Below are positions 45,393 through 57,793 of a stretch of DNA of 64,000 nucleotides, piece after piece. The first letter of the stretch is position 1. The number at the start of each line of letters is the position of its first letter. A program made the position numbers and the translations under genes. Below the pieces are notes generated by a model. That model saw only the letters and a list, made by a program, of their open reading frames with translations. It was not told where the DNA came from and made no database searches. Source of the stretch: Meandrina meandrites. Lineage: Eukaryota; Cnidaria; Anthozoa; Scleractinia; Meandrinidae. The stretch covers positions 1,524,501-1,588,500 of the forward strand of contig OY855909.1 of the NCBI GenBank assembly GCA_963693305.1, read 5' to 3'.

Positions 45393-48300
45393 ATGCCCGG
45401 AGCTGTGGATGTACTTCAGGTGAGTTTGTTTCAAGTGTTTTTTCTTGACTTTAAAATACGAAATTAATCATTTTGTATTTGAAAACGGCACAGCAATTCG
45501 CAAATGATGACTTATTCGACGCGGAGCTCGGCGAAGACAGTGATGGCGGGCAAAATGGCGACTGTTCAGATGAAAATGCTTCTAATTCTCCAGCGCGCGA
45601 TTGGATTGACAAGGAAAACGAAGATAATTCAAACGAAGAAGCTGCAAACAGTGGTTCTGACGAAGAAACCGTACTTGAAAAGAAGAAGAAACAGAAAAAA
45701 CCAGAATCGAGAAAAAAGGTGAGCTTTCAGCTTCAATCATAAATTTGATTTACTGCATAATGCAAAATTTTTGATCTTTTGTATTTATCGATCGACTGAA
45801 CTGTTGAGTTCTGTACGCAGTTTTATGTAATATTTTAAATGAAATGCCTCTTTAAAAGAACTAAACTGTTCTGAAGAAAACAGTGTGGCTTCAAAAAATA
45901 TCCATACCTACCAGAGAGAGGGTCATTCGAAAGTCCTATGGGGGGATGTTCCATTTTTATCCGCACCCCCCGAAGGATGACAAGAATCTGAACCCTTAAT
46001 TTTGTGTCGGTGCCCTTACAAAATTGAAATCCGAAGGGTTGATTGTTTGTCGGCACCTTTGAAAAAATTTCTGAATGGTGCAAAATTTGTTGGCTTCTTT
46101 GAAGACAAAATTTGAACCCCTCTTTGCAAAAACCCGCCATCCTGAGGAAGGGGGGTGTGGATAAAAAAGAATTTCCTGGGAGGGGATCTAAACAGAAACT
46201 TCTTGAGAAGTTTTTTTTTTTGGGGGGGGGGGGGTCCCTCGCAAGTATGGTTATTCCTGACATGTGGTTCACAAATGTGTACTTGAGGAGGTTTCATCTT
46301 GGTACTTGGGACAAGTAATCCCTTGGGAAAGAATTGTATATCCTACATGCCAAAATTCCCATCCCACCTGTTGCAATGTGCAGCTAAGATGTCATCAGCT
46401 GGGTCTGTCTGTTTTCTCATATGAATACATGTACAGCAATGTACATGTAACAAGGGAAGTATGAATTAGGTGAGTTCTCGGCTGGGACCTCCTCTGACTT
46501 ACTTCATCAAAATGTGCAAAACTGGGATACAAATCCCTCTTTCTAAATACACATTCAAAAGTAGGGAGCAGGGGATGTCGCAGTGGTGAGTGCGCTCACC
46601 TCCCACCAATGTGTCCCGGGTTCAATTTCGGCCAGGTGCCATGATATGTGGGTCGAGTTTGTTGTTAGTTCTCGTCCTTGCTCTGAGGGTTTTTCTCCAG
46701 GTTCTCCGGTTTTCCTCCCTCCACAAAAACCAATACTCTAAATTCAAATTCAGTCTTGGTGCATGTACAGGTGTAAAGGGCTTAATGAGTTCCTGAGCTC
46801 TTCTGTGTAACATGGTTAAAAACACATTTTGCTGAAAAGTAAGCAATGTTACTTTTTGACAGAGACGAGCATTAGCAATGTCTGCATTTGCAAGCTACTG
46901 TTTTAGTAACATGCCTGTAAACTAGCTATCTTGAAGCTAAGTGCATGACCACTATAAACATTCAATTTAACATGATTAAGTTTAATTATAGGATATAATT
47001 ATTATGTGATGTGTTTGTATTTTAGTCTCCCAAGCCTCGCAAGGCAAAGAAGGCAGAACTCATGTCACTGTACAGTGAGACGCAAAGAATTGTCAGAGGT
47101 TTGTAAAACCGTTTAAAATTAGTTGCCTTTGTTGTATAGCTCTGGATAGAGTACATCAATTCAGCTTACATGTGGCTTGCTATTAGCTTTATTTTGCTTT
47201 TTACAGTTCTTTTTATTAAAACAAAAAATTATTGTGAAATCTGCTACAAGGCTTTTAGTTAGGTTCAGAGTACACAACAAGCAAATTGAATGTAAAGTAC
47301 AGTGGAATCTCAAAACTCAAACGGAAAGAAAATATTGATGGCTGAATTGGAAGTCACTTTTGGTTCAAGTAATCAGTAGGTTCAAGAAATTTGTATGCAG
47401 TTGTTACTGATTGTACAGGAAGCAAGTATCAAACTCGGGAAAGAAAAAGTGACACCAAGAATATGCCTACTGCATGTAGTCTATCTCCAAAACATGACAA
47501 ATTTATTGCTTTGTTTTATTTCAGAATCGATAGTCAGATTACCATATCACCAGCCAACAGCTCTTCCCATATCACATTTTCTGAAAAGAGTGCCACTCGC
47601 AGATCAGAAGAAAACAGAAAGGTAATTGATCAACATGTTATTTCACCTACTGTAACCTTGCTACAACTCATTGTCAAGCAGACAAATGATAACACATCTT
47701 TACATGCACAATGCATTTATAACAATACTTTTAAGAGCAAATGACGTTTGACAAGAGGCATTTCAACTTGTAAGGGAAGTCCCCACAATATCCGGTATAG
47801 GCATGTCCATGTAGCGTGAAGCAATTACATGTACATGTAGGAATATTGCTACACCCCTGCATGGGAATGGGATGCTAGTGCATTGCAGATTACTGTATCC
47901 CCTAACATTTTCTCAGTTTCCCTAACACTTTACTAGTACTTATTTATACTCCTGGATGGAAGGGGGCACACTTACAGCAAGAAGAGTCTCAAAGCTGCAA
48001 AACAGTATGACCCCCAAGGTTCAAAGATTCAACCTGAGTCAAACATACTGACAACTAAGCCATGACATCTCCTACTGTGATGGTAAAGTCTGCATGGATA
48101 AGCCTTGTTGTCTATCAGGCCAGAGCTTATTTCAGTATCCTTAGCATGAAGCGAATAGGATGGGATGCTAGTCCACTCCATTGCAGGGTTACCCCGCTAA
48201 GTTAAATTTGCCAGTACCCATTTGGGTGGAGAGGGGGTATGGGAGTAAAGTGTGTTGTCCAAGAACACAATGCAGTGACCCTGGCCAGGGCTCAAACCCA

Positions 48301-51300
48301 GAATGCTCAATCCAGGGTGCAGCACATTAACCAGTAGGCCACCACGCCTCCCATATCATCTCCTACTATGACACAAGACTATTAGTTTTTTTATCATTTT
48401 TATTTTGAAATAATACAATGGCATACGCATTCTTCTACTCAGGAGACCACAAGTCGAAATTTCAGCAAGTCCACCTGAGAGCCAAATCTCACCACCCAGT
48501 GATGATAAGCCTGACGATCACAAGCTTACCAGTCCTGTGCCAGGGGATACTGCCAGTCCCACAGGGACTGTTAATGGAGTTAAGGTGCCCATCAAAGCAG
48601 CCACACCCAAACTGAGTGCCGCAACAGATCCTTTCTTCCTGGATATGGATGACACCCCATCTTTATCAAAACCTGCAAATAAAGGAGTTCAGAGTTTAAT
48701 GGACAGGTAATAGTTCCAGGATAGTGTATTTTTTGTAATTTTTTGTAATAATTTTTGGTGTGATATCTGTAGATTTTTACCGACCAAATTAAATGTAGCT
48801 ACTACAATGGGTAGTTGTCAATCACATCTCTTTTCTTGTGACACATCTTGCTTCTGATGTCTTGAACATGTAGAAATTATCACTACATTGGTAGCACATT
48901 CATGCACCATACAAAAAAAAAATCATAAACCTTTGCTGTCCTCCTTAGATTACTAATTTATTTATTGCATTGTTTTTCCAGGTTTTCAAAACACACTTCA
49001 AAGCCTCGAGATAAATCTGTGACCCCAGTAAGATCTACCGAGACAAAAGATAATCAAGCAGATCCTGTTAATGAGGAGGGTACACCCAAACTCAGAGCAG
49101 TGACACCTGTAGTATCTGATGATAAATTAAAGGCTGCTACACCTGGTAAGACTCTTTGTTGACCTTCATTTTTTCAGATTTTAATAAATACCATCCTTTG
49201 ACATCCTGGAAATTTCTAGACATCATTTACATGCAGAAAAAACAAATCAAGCTTCCTTCAGACATTATAACTAGTACAAGGCTGTGCTCTAAGAAAAATG
49301 ACAAGGAGCCCAAAGGTTCCAAACTATGAGATCCAGGGTGCCCAGCATAAAGCCTATACAAAAGAAATAAGATTATCTGGTCACCTAAAGGCAAAAGTTG
49401 GCCACCTGAGGCATCCAGGCGCCCTTAGAGCACAGCCCTGTAGTATGCACTGGTTTTCTCGAACTCTGCAAGTCCAGATACACCATTGTTTTCTTTGCGA
49501 TGATACAATAACATGCAGGTTACTAATAATGGGACAGCCTGACAGACAAGTTGAAAATTGCAGTATTTCAATTTTTGCTTCACTGCTGACTACAATGTAT
49601 ACTCAAGCATAAAAATTTGTGAGGTATTGGTCAAGCCACTCATGTATGTTTGTTTTTTGCTTTTTTTTTGCAGGCTCTAGGCTTCAACTTCTTAAGGAGC
49701 AGTTGCAGAAACAAATGAAAGTGAAGCGCGCTGAAGTTAGGAAAATACAAGAATCCCAGCGCAAGTTAGATAATGAAGAAATGAGTGAAGAGGAAGAGGA
49801 GGAAATGACAGATGAAGAAGGCATGACATTAAGAATAATTTAATGCATCATTACATTAGTTATTGGCATTTTGTAACTTACTGGAAAACTTTCACTGTGG
49901 TTAAAGCAGAAGTTAGTGATTTTAGCAAGGGTGCCCTTAGGCTTAAAAGATGACTGCTGTGTCCACAGCCTTAAACCCATTACCGGTAATTGTTTTGTAA
50001 TGAAGTATAACAGCCAGGTATCTGAAAACAGAAAACATCAGTAACTGCTACATGTACAGTTAAGGTAGCAATTTGTAAAGCTTACTAGTGGAGGGGGACA
50101 GGGGGGGGGGGGGGGGGTGCAAACCCAGGAGAATAAAGGGTAGGGGGGGTGTGGGAGGTGGAAAAAGAGAGGGTGGCAAGTGAGATCCCAAGGTGACAGG
50201 AACCAGGAGAAATTGAAAAAAATGTTTCAATCTTTTGTAATATTTTGCAATAAAGAAAGCAAGTGGAAATTCAGTAGAGGTTCCCCCTTACTTTTTTAGG
50301 AAAAACATTATAATTAGCAGGACTGTCATTAAGTGTTTAGGCAGCCCTTTCATTGAAGTTGACACCCATAGCATTTCCCTCTGTATGCAAGTGTAACGTA
50401 ACACCAATCAATGTCTTCACCCATAACATCAAGTTAACTCAGTCGTAACTGGTGTTGTGGGTTATAGCCCTTGATGACAGTCCTGATTATTATAATATTA
50501 TTTTTGGTTTCTGTAGATGATTCTGATTATGAACTTGACAAATGGAATGCAGATGATGAAAGAAAACAAGAGGAAGGTGAAAGTGATCTTGAAAAAGAAG
50601 AAGCAAAGGACAAAAATGCCTTTATCGAAGACGAGGCTGATGAAAGTGATAATGGTGATGATGATAACGGAAGATATGATGTTGATTCAGGATCTGAGGG
50701 TGACATAAGCGATGGAGGTGAAAGTGACAACAGTGCAGATGGAGACTCAGTATTTAGTGATGACGGATTGACTGCAACAACCTCCAACCGTAAATCAAAA
50801 AGGAAACAAAAGAAATCCAAACAAACAGCAGTGAATCTAGAGGAAACAACGATGGATCTTTTTGTTGACAGCCGCTCCAAAGAAGGAGTAACTGATGATG
50901 AACCTTTACCGATGAACAGCAACTCAGAAAAAGATAGTGGTGAGAGTGTGGCAAGTCTTTGCCTTCGTCTTGACAGTGTTGAGGATGGTGATGACACAAA
51001 TTTTAATTTCCCAAGCTTGCCAGTATCAACAAAGTTCAAAACAAAAATGAGTTCTAAAGGAGAAAGAAATTTGACGAACATTTCTGAAGTATCACAGGAG
51101 TCCAGCCAGTCTAGCTTTGGAGCAGGGTTAGGATCAGAGTTTGGTGAAAGTGCTAATAGTCTTGATGCAAGTAGTGACAGCAGCAGGATCCCCCCAGGAC
51201 AGGGGGATAATAATGCCCAGGGGAATGAAGACAGGAGTCTTGATGCTAGTAGCGACAGCAGCAGGATCCCCCCACGACAGGGGGATAATAATGCCCAGGT

Positions 51301-54300
51301 GATTGAAGACAGGAGCTCCGGCAAAAAAACACCAGAAATTTTCTCTTCATTCTCAAAGCTTAGGAATCTGATTGGCATGACGAGTGATGGAGATACGCAG
51401 TCTATAAGAAAGGTAATACACTGAGTGTTTGACTCGTGTGCAGGAGTTAAAAATGGTTATGCAGAGCATTTATAGTTGATGGATATAATTTTACCGGTAA
51501 TTAAAATACATGCTACATTCAATCTATTTGTTGAACAATACAAAATAACTCATTCTTGTTTGGTTTGCTTCTTAGCCTGGTAAATTATCTCAACTAACTC
51601 TTCCAATTGAGGATTCTCAGGTATGCATTTTTGTCTTGTTATCTTTTTTTCCCGTTGCAAGCTCAGGGTTCAAAATAAAATCACAGCTTTTAGCTTGAAT
51701 TTGTAGACTTTTGTTTATTTTGTCAAGGCTCTTTTTTCCAGGGCTGCTTTATTGTCTGATATGAAATGCTTACTATAACATTACAGTGACTTTGACTTCA
51801 GTTGGCTAAATCAAAGCATGACATTTTCTATTTCTTTGGTTGCTGGCAGTTAGTGTGATCAAAGTGCTGACTACTATTTTGAACCCTGCAAGCTAGTTCC
51901 AGTTCAATACCTAGAATTTAATTATGATCTGTTTAAATTGCATGTATTGCTCCTTTTATACCTCTCTGACTACTACTAATACTTCATTTCACTTTTTTTT
52001 AATACTTCATTTCACCATTTCCTGTCTTGTTTTCTGTAGGATTTGTTTGACCATGAGAGTGACCGAAATGCAGAAGACAACTCTGAGCAGGATAGAAGCC
52101 GACCAGAAACCATGTCTAATGATTTTCGCTTCTCTCTTGATGAAGATACACAGTTCACGCAAATACTCAACACTCAGGGGTAAGGCTGTCATAGCACAAC
52201 ACTGTGCCATTTCCAACTCCTTCTCTTAAATTGTAAACCGTTTGCCAAATAGATTTCAATATATTAAAATTCAGCCTAAAACAATAGACCTCAGTACGAG
52301 GCTCCGGGGAATGAACTAGAGAGCTTGTGGGGTTTAATTCCCCGGAGCCTCATAGTGTTGTCTATTGTTTTAGGCTGAATATTAAAATATCGAAATTGGG
52401 CTATTGAAACCAAGTAGACTACATGTATGGGGGTGGGAAGTGTAACAGTAGCCAAATGCTGATCAAATTGCATTTGGCGGAGAAGGGAAGGGGAAAATTT
52501 GTAAATTTAATGGGAGCTTGCAACACAAGAACCACAAACCATTATTTTTTTTGCAGGGGGGGTTGGGGAGAAGAAAAGTCCTGAACAAATGTTTGCAAGA
52601 GCAAAAAACCCAAATAAATCATTTGCAGACACGAAAAAAAATGTGTGCAACCCTCCAAGTTAAGACCATTTTAGTCGCCATGGCGACTAAAATTTTTGAG
52701 CTGGCGACTAAATTAAAACAGAAGTCGCCAGCCTGGCGACTAAAATTGAGAAGAAAGATTAAAAGCTTGAGCTTAATTTAGCGACTAAAATTTTTCCCTG
52801 GCGACCAGATTTGAGCAGTCGGTGGCCAAATGGCCACTAAGGAAAAAAATAAACTTGGAGGGTTGGTGTGCATGAAAATGCCACCGGAAAAAAATTATTT
52901 GCCCAGGCAATGGCATAGCAAAAAATGGCTTGTCTCGGAAAAATTTTCATTCCTCTCCAAAAAAATAATGGTCTGTCCTTCAGGGTTCTCATTAGAAGGC
53001 AGGACCCGCATACCAGGTAGTACTAGTTACTTTCAAACTGAACAAAAAGAAATTCACTTCAAGTGTCATTTTCTGCCCACATGCTTTCTTATAGGTGTCC
53101 CCCTACGATAACGTCAAAACTTAATGAAATCCCTGGTCCTTATAATGTCATCATTTTAAGCATCAGATTTCCAAATATCTAACAAACTTATTTCTGATAT
53201 AATTTTTTTCTTGCAGTTTCCTAAACTCCAGTAAAAAGAGCAAACCAAAAACAAAGAAACTCTTTGATGACGATCATGTGGTTGGCAACACCCAGCCACA
53301 CATGAAAGAGCTGCTTGGGTTATGCTCAGGAAGATTCAGCGACAGCGAAGACAGTAGGACTGCTAAAAATAATGAAACTCAAGATGATGTAAACGGCCAT
53401 CAGAAAGATTCAATGTTTGAAACACAAATCAAGCAATTTAACATGAATGAACTGTTGGGACTGTGCTCGGGAAAGTTTGCGGATGATGATAATGAGACTG
53501 AAGATGACGACGGTACAAAAAATAGAGAAAGAGATTCTGAAAAAAGTGACTCAGAGTTGGGTGATCAAGAAGACAAAAGCGATGATGAAAATGATGACAT
53601 AAAACTGGATGAGAAAAGTGACGATGAGGAGGAAAGGAAAAAGGAGGAGGAGGAAAGTGATCTGGAAGAAATGATAATAAAAAGAAAATATGACAAGAAA
53701 TACGAGGCAAAGAAAAGGTGCGCTTCTATATTCCAACATTCATTGTGAGAGTTGTTGTACATCTAAATTAATTTACTTCATGTTGATTTTTACTTCATGT
53801 TGACATGCAACTGTATGTTACATGTAGTTAAATTAACCATTATTCCTAGAGCACTGTTTTGACAAAGAACCCACTGGACCCCCTTGCAATAAAGTGTGAA
53901 CAATTTTGTTACTTAATTTTGTCCAATAAATACCGTACTCAAAAGTCCTGGCAGATTCCATCTTAATCACTCTAGCCAATCACAAAGCCCAATGCAAACT
54001 TTTGATATTCTTGAAAGTGAAAGCCACTTCATTACCAACTCCTTTCTAGTTCTTCTTTTTGCGCATTGTGTTAATCAATTTGAAAATAAAAGGAGTAGTG
54101 CTTTTGTGGGTTAAATATCGCAAATTACTAGTCTATCTGTTTTGATTTACAGCAATGTTTTTGATAAGAGAAATTTCTTGGAGGAAGAAGCTGAGCTGTC
54201 AGGCAGCGACGTGGGCTCTGATGAAGATGAAGATGTTGCTACAGATGATGATGTGTTGGAGGAAGATTCTGGTGGGGAAGAATTGCCATCTGATGAGGAA

Positions 54301-57300
54301 CTCCAAAAACAAATCAACAAAGTCCACATGTAAGTGCCTGCACCACTGAATAAAATAATGTTCATGTACTATTTAATGCTGTTGCCTGCAGGCAAACCTT
54401 TGTTTCCCATCTGATCATCAATAAGAAACTTTGGTTGCCAGTTTGTTTCAAAAATTGTTTTTATTCTGTAGCAGCGCCCAACAAAAGTTTACTGCATAAT
54501 TATATTTTTTGTTTACTAGATTAACCTACATCTACTTACTCACTTAGTGACCAACTGACCCTCTCACCAACCAGTTAACCAACCAACCAAATGGCCAGCT
54601 GGCTGGCTGACTCACTCACTCCCTCACTTAAATATTCATTTGTTAATTTCTAAAAATACTATTGGTTGTACACTGTACCAGGAAATCAATTCATGACCAG
54701 GATAATGCCGACCTGAGAGCTGTCAAGGAAATGTTTCTGCCTGATGGTGACCTGTATACCGATGGTCAGGGTCGTACAAGGCATTTCCGATGGAGAGGGA
54801 TTGATGAGAATTCACAGTTTGATCTGTTTGGTAACAAAGAGCTATGGGGTGATGAAGAAGGTGAGGCTGTGGAATTAAGTACTGAAGAGGAAATACAGCG
54901 ACGGAAAGAAAGATATGAAAGAGAAGCTTTTCTGCGGGAAGAAATGGTTAGTATAATTATGATCTACTTCATCCTTTTATGGTGCCTTAATTTCTGCAAC
55001 ACTTTTTTCTGTTGAATGCAAGCAGTCTCTAAAATCCAAGGAAATGAAAGTGAATAGCAAGTGAGTGTGTTTGCCCCCACAGATTTTAGAGCAAAAGAGA
55101 GGCTTCTTGCAGTCCATAATAATTTCTTATTGTTATTAATAATAATAATAAAAATAATAATAATAATAATTAATCTGACTCCATAGTCTAAAATCTCTCC
55201 AGACATATCAAATTTCTCTTTTTCATTGTCTAATCTTAAATTTGTTTGTTAACAAGATTTCAAATTCCTCCTCAGTGTTTTCAGATGCTGTTTGCTCCAT
55301 TATAATTTAAATTCTGATTGTTTTGAATCTAGTCAGTGAAGTACTTCCACTCTGATTGTTTGTGTTTTCAACAGGACAAGCAAGAGACCGACATCTTGGA
55401 TATTGATGAAAATAGTCAAATTATCCTTAACAAAATCAAGGATACAAGCAGTCAACTAACAGAAGGTGAAGTACACATTCATCCATTTTCCAAACCCATT
55501 TAGTCTATTAGTCATTTGTACAATCTTTATATCTCTCCTTTCTATAATTTGTAATTTAAGTATCAAGTTTTCTCTTTTTCTGTCCTTTTGTTATTTAATT
55601 TTCTTACCCTTATGTATGGCCTTGATCTGTGCCAATCACTCTTCCTTCCTCCATATTGCTTGCCACACTGTACTGCATCCCTCCTCTCTGCTATTTCCGC
55701 TACTCTAGATCCTTGTGCCCCATCCCCTCTGATCCACATGGTTTTTCAAACCATCTTTCTTTTTGCTGTGCCATTTTTTCTGACCCTCTTCCTTCCTGGA
55801 CAGCTTGCCACACCTCTTAGCTCTAATCTGCTTTGCTCTTAGTGTCCACTCTTGTCCTGCCACAAATCTCTTCCATGTCTCCAGGGGATGCACGACTATG
55901 CCCCACCTCTCTTTCTTGCCAAACAGTTTCCTTGCTTTGACATTGGCATATCACAACCATTTTCTCTTCTTCTGTCCACCCATCCGTTCGTTCATTTCTA
56001 ATCACTTCCTGTTCCCTTGTACACGCCCTCGCTTCCTAAAAGCTACTGGTTTACCGTCCCCCATTATACTTCTCACGTCCTCACGTCTCTTGTCTTGCTT
56101 TTACAGCTCCAGTGAAGCCACAAGCAATCGTAAACGCCAAGAGGGCTGTACATGTAGCACCAGTCATGAAGAAAAAGACTGTAAGTGATCTGGGCAGCCT
56201 TGCAGTGGTACAATTGTACCGAGGGGAGGAGGGTGGGTTAGGTACTGGTTATGTTTCTGAACATTTTTTTTTTCACCTTTACTTTTGACATTAACCTTTT
56301 CCACCTAAGTTTGAGTTGATTCCGTGCTAGGAGTTGCATGGTTTTTTCCTATTCAACAGAACAGAGTTTTTTTCTTCCCCCTTCCTATACAAAATGAATA
56401 ATATTGATTGGGTATATTGTAACAAATGAACACCCCCACCCCACTGCCCACCCCTAATAATAATTTTATTATTGATATGATTTACATCATGGTTCTTTAT
56501 GTTGCATCTCAGATTTATTTTGACATAAGATCCAATATAAATTATGCACTTGGGCATTTAATCAATTGTGATTTATTCCTCCTTTTTCCAGTCTTTTAAA
56601 GGATCATTCTTAAAGCACAGCAAGACCACTCTTTCTCGGCTTTCAACTCTCACATCCAATACACCAAATGCCTCGGCCACAACAAGAGGATTTGTGTTTC
56701 AAACTGTTTCACCATCAAGCAAAAACAACGTGACCACAAAGGTACATAGAATAAGTGAAAATTAATAGGGATTGCACACTGCAGTCATTGATAGATGCAT
56801 TGTATCTATCAGGACTGCAGTGCGAGTTTTATTATCTTCAGTGAATATAACAGTTCTGTGCGCAGTCTTCCCAGGTGGCTAAACAGTGAAAGTTAATTCT
56901 CTGTTATATTACATTATAGAGTTAAAAGAAGTAAGACTGAGTATCTCAGTAAATTTATCCTTGATCATTCCTTGACTAACAGATCCAATAATAAAACAAA
57001 ATACAAATTAGCTTCACACTTCCTTTTAAAGACCCCCTCCCCCTCTCCCCCTCCTTTCTGAAGGAGGTGGGTATGGATGTTTTCTAGAATTGCACATTCA
57101 GGGCTGCAAATAACCGTCGGACATCGGACGACGGTCGACCAAAATTTGCAAATGTCGGATGAAATCCTAACTGTGGTCGCACAGAATGTCCGGACCAATG
57201 TTCTGCGTTGACAAAGCATTAGATAAGCAGGTTCGCATATTGAGCCGTGCCGACCTCACTTTTGTTTTGTCCGATCAAAATGGTGACTTTTTTTAGCGAA

Positions 57301-57516
57301 AAATATTATTTGCAGCCCTGCACATTCAGTGATACTTTCCGAAAACACCTAATACACAGTTACTAAAACATAATTGCAAGATAAAAGTGATGACATTAAT
57401 CCTTTCTCTTTCAGAGGATGCAGCGTACGCATTCTGTAATAGAACAACCAGCTTCCAAGAAACCAAGATTGGACAGAAGTCTAAGCGATTCCAATAGTTT
57501 GTTTTCTCTGTTATGA
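45393..57516 (+). CDS. CLSPN: Claspin, replication-checkpoint mediator
   Basis: Seventeen exons: 45393-45419, 45494-45718, 47026-47098, 47525-47621, 48443-48706, 48982-49145, 49674-49820, 50517-51412, 51576-51620, 52040-52179, 53217-53717, 54153-54329, 54682-54946, 55375-55465, 56107-56180, 56592-56741, 57415-57516. They give 1145 residues (human about 1339) in one consistent frame. Claspin/Mrc1 travels with the fork and lets ATR activate Chk1. Markers: a Ser/Asp-rich N-terminus, [21 protein letters not shown], a very acidic middle, two [10 protein letters not shown] motifs (724-733 and about 771-780) like those of animal claspins, [18 protein letters not shown], and INKVHMK...[20 protein letters not shown]. 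Exon 7 ends AAGAAG|GCATGA, a GC donor. Several introns carry MITEs and SINEs. Confidence 0.93.
46562..46780 (+). repeat. tRNA-derived SINE in claspin intron 2
   Basis: GTCGCAGTGGTGAGTGCGC looks like a tRNA A-box region, and GGGTTCAATTTC about 35 bases later like a B box. A non-tRNA body follows (TTCTCCAGGTTCTCCGGTTT). Confidence 0.65.
48125..48356 (-). repeat. tRNA-derived SINE in claspin intron 4
   Basis: On the minus strand: GGAGGCGTGGTGGCCTACTG, then GGGTTTGAGCCC (B box), then TGTGTTCTTGGACAACACAC and CTCTCCACCCAAATGGGTAC. The last blocks resemble a conserved SINE central domain. Related pieces are near 42764 and 43460. Confidence 0.65.
49276..49442. repeat. hAT-like MITE in claspin intron 6
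   Basis: Inverted ends CAAGGCTGTGCTCTAAG and CTTAGAGCACAGCCCTG. CA(A/G)GG...CCCTG ends are typical of hAT elements. Confidence 0.6.
50100..50118. repeat. G run in claspin intron 7
   Basis: About 18 Gs; the intron around it is G-rich on the coding strand. Confidence 0.75.
52264..52389. repeat. Foldback MITE in claspin intron 10
   Basis: TATTAAAATTCAGCCTAAAACAATAGAC...GAGGCTCCGGGGAAT and its reverse complement ATTCCCCGGAGCCTC...GTCTATTGTTTTAGGCTGAA lie about 25 bases apart. Confidence 0.85.
52660..52835. repeat. GGCGACTAAA word repeat in claspin intron 10
   Basis: Includes the palindrome TTTAGTCGCCATGGCGACTAAA and three further GGCGACTAAA or AGCGACTAAA words. Class unknown. Confidence 0.6.
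56771..56826. repeat. Perfect-stem hairpin in claspin intron 16
   Basis: ACTGCAGTC...TGATAGAT and ATCTATCA...GACTGCAGT flank GCATTGT. Either a tiny MITE or a structured intronic RNA. Confidence 0.6.
57101..57318. mobile_element. hAT-like MITE with target duplication, claspin intron 16
   Basis: Ends GGGCTGCAAATAA and TTATTTGCAGCCC are inverted. TGCACATTCA flanks both sides directly (57091-57100 and 57319-57328), fitting an 8-bp hAT duplication with a shared edge. Confidence 0.8.
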
Positions 57517-57580
57517 AACTTCACTATCAATACTTGAACGAATGAATGAATTAATTAAATGAGCACAGAAACGTAACTTG

Positions 57581-57793
57581 TACCCTATTCACACCAACAA
57601 AACATGTTTCAGTTTAACCAGATTTAACAAAATGAAAATCAGCAACAAGGAAACTGAGAGACTGAATTTTTCATAGGGTTAAAGTAAGCTCTAACATGTG
57701 TTTTCATTGTGTTAAGAATCTTTAGCGAAGAAAACGATTTCAAACCATGCTGAACTAAATTAAACATGTTTTATCTTTGGTGTGAATAGGGTG
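57581..57793. repeat. MITE downstream of claspin
   Basis: TACCCTATTCACACCAACAA and its inverted partner TTGGTGTGAATAGGGTGTTA, both next to AAACATGTTT, bound about 210 bases. It may lie in the 3' UTR. Confidence 0.8.

Noticed and set aside
50527..51378. 283-residue Ser/Leu-rich minus-strand frame
   Set aside because: Antisense of the acidic claspin exon 8. Asp/Glu/Ser codons rarely give stops on the other strand.
55466..56188. Cys/Phe/Leu-rich plus-strand frames in claspin intron 14
   Set aside because: Pyrimidine-rich intron sequence. Only 56107-56180 fits as an exon, in a different frame.
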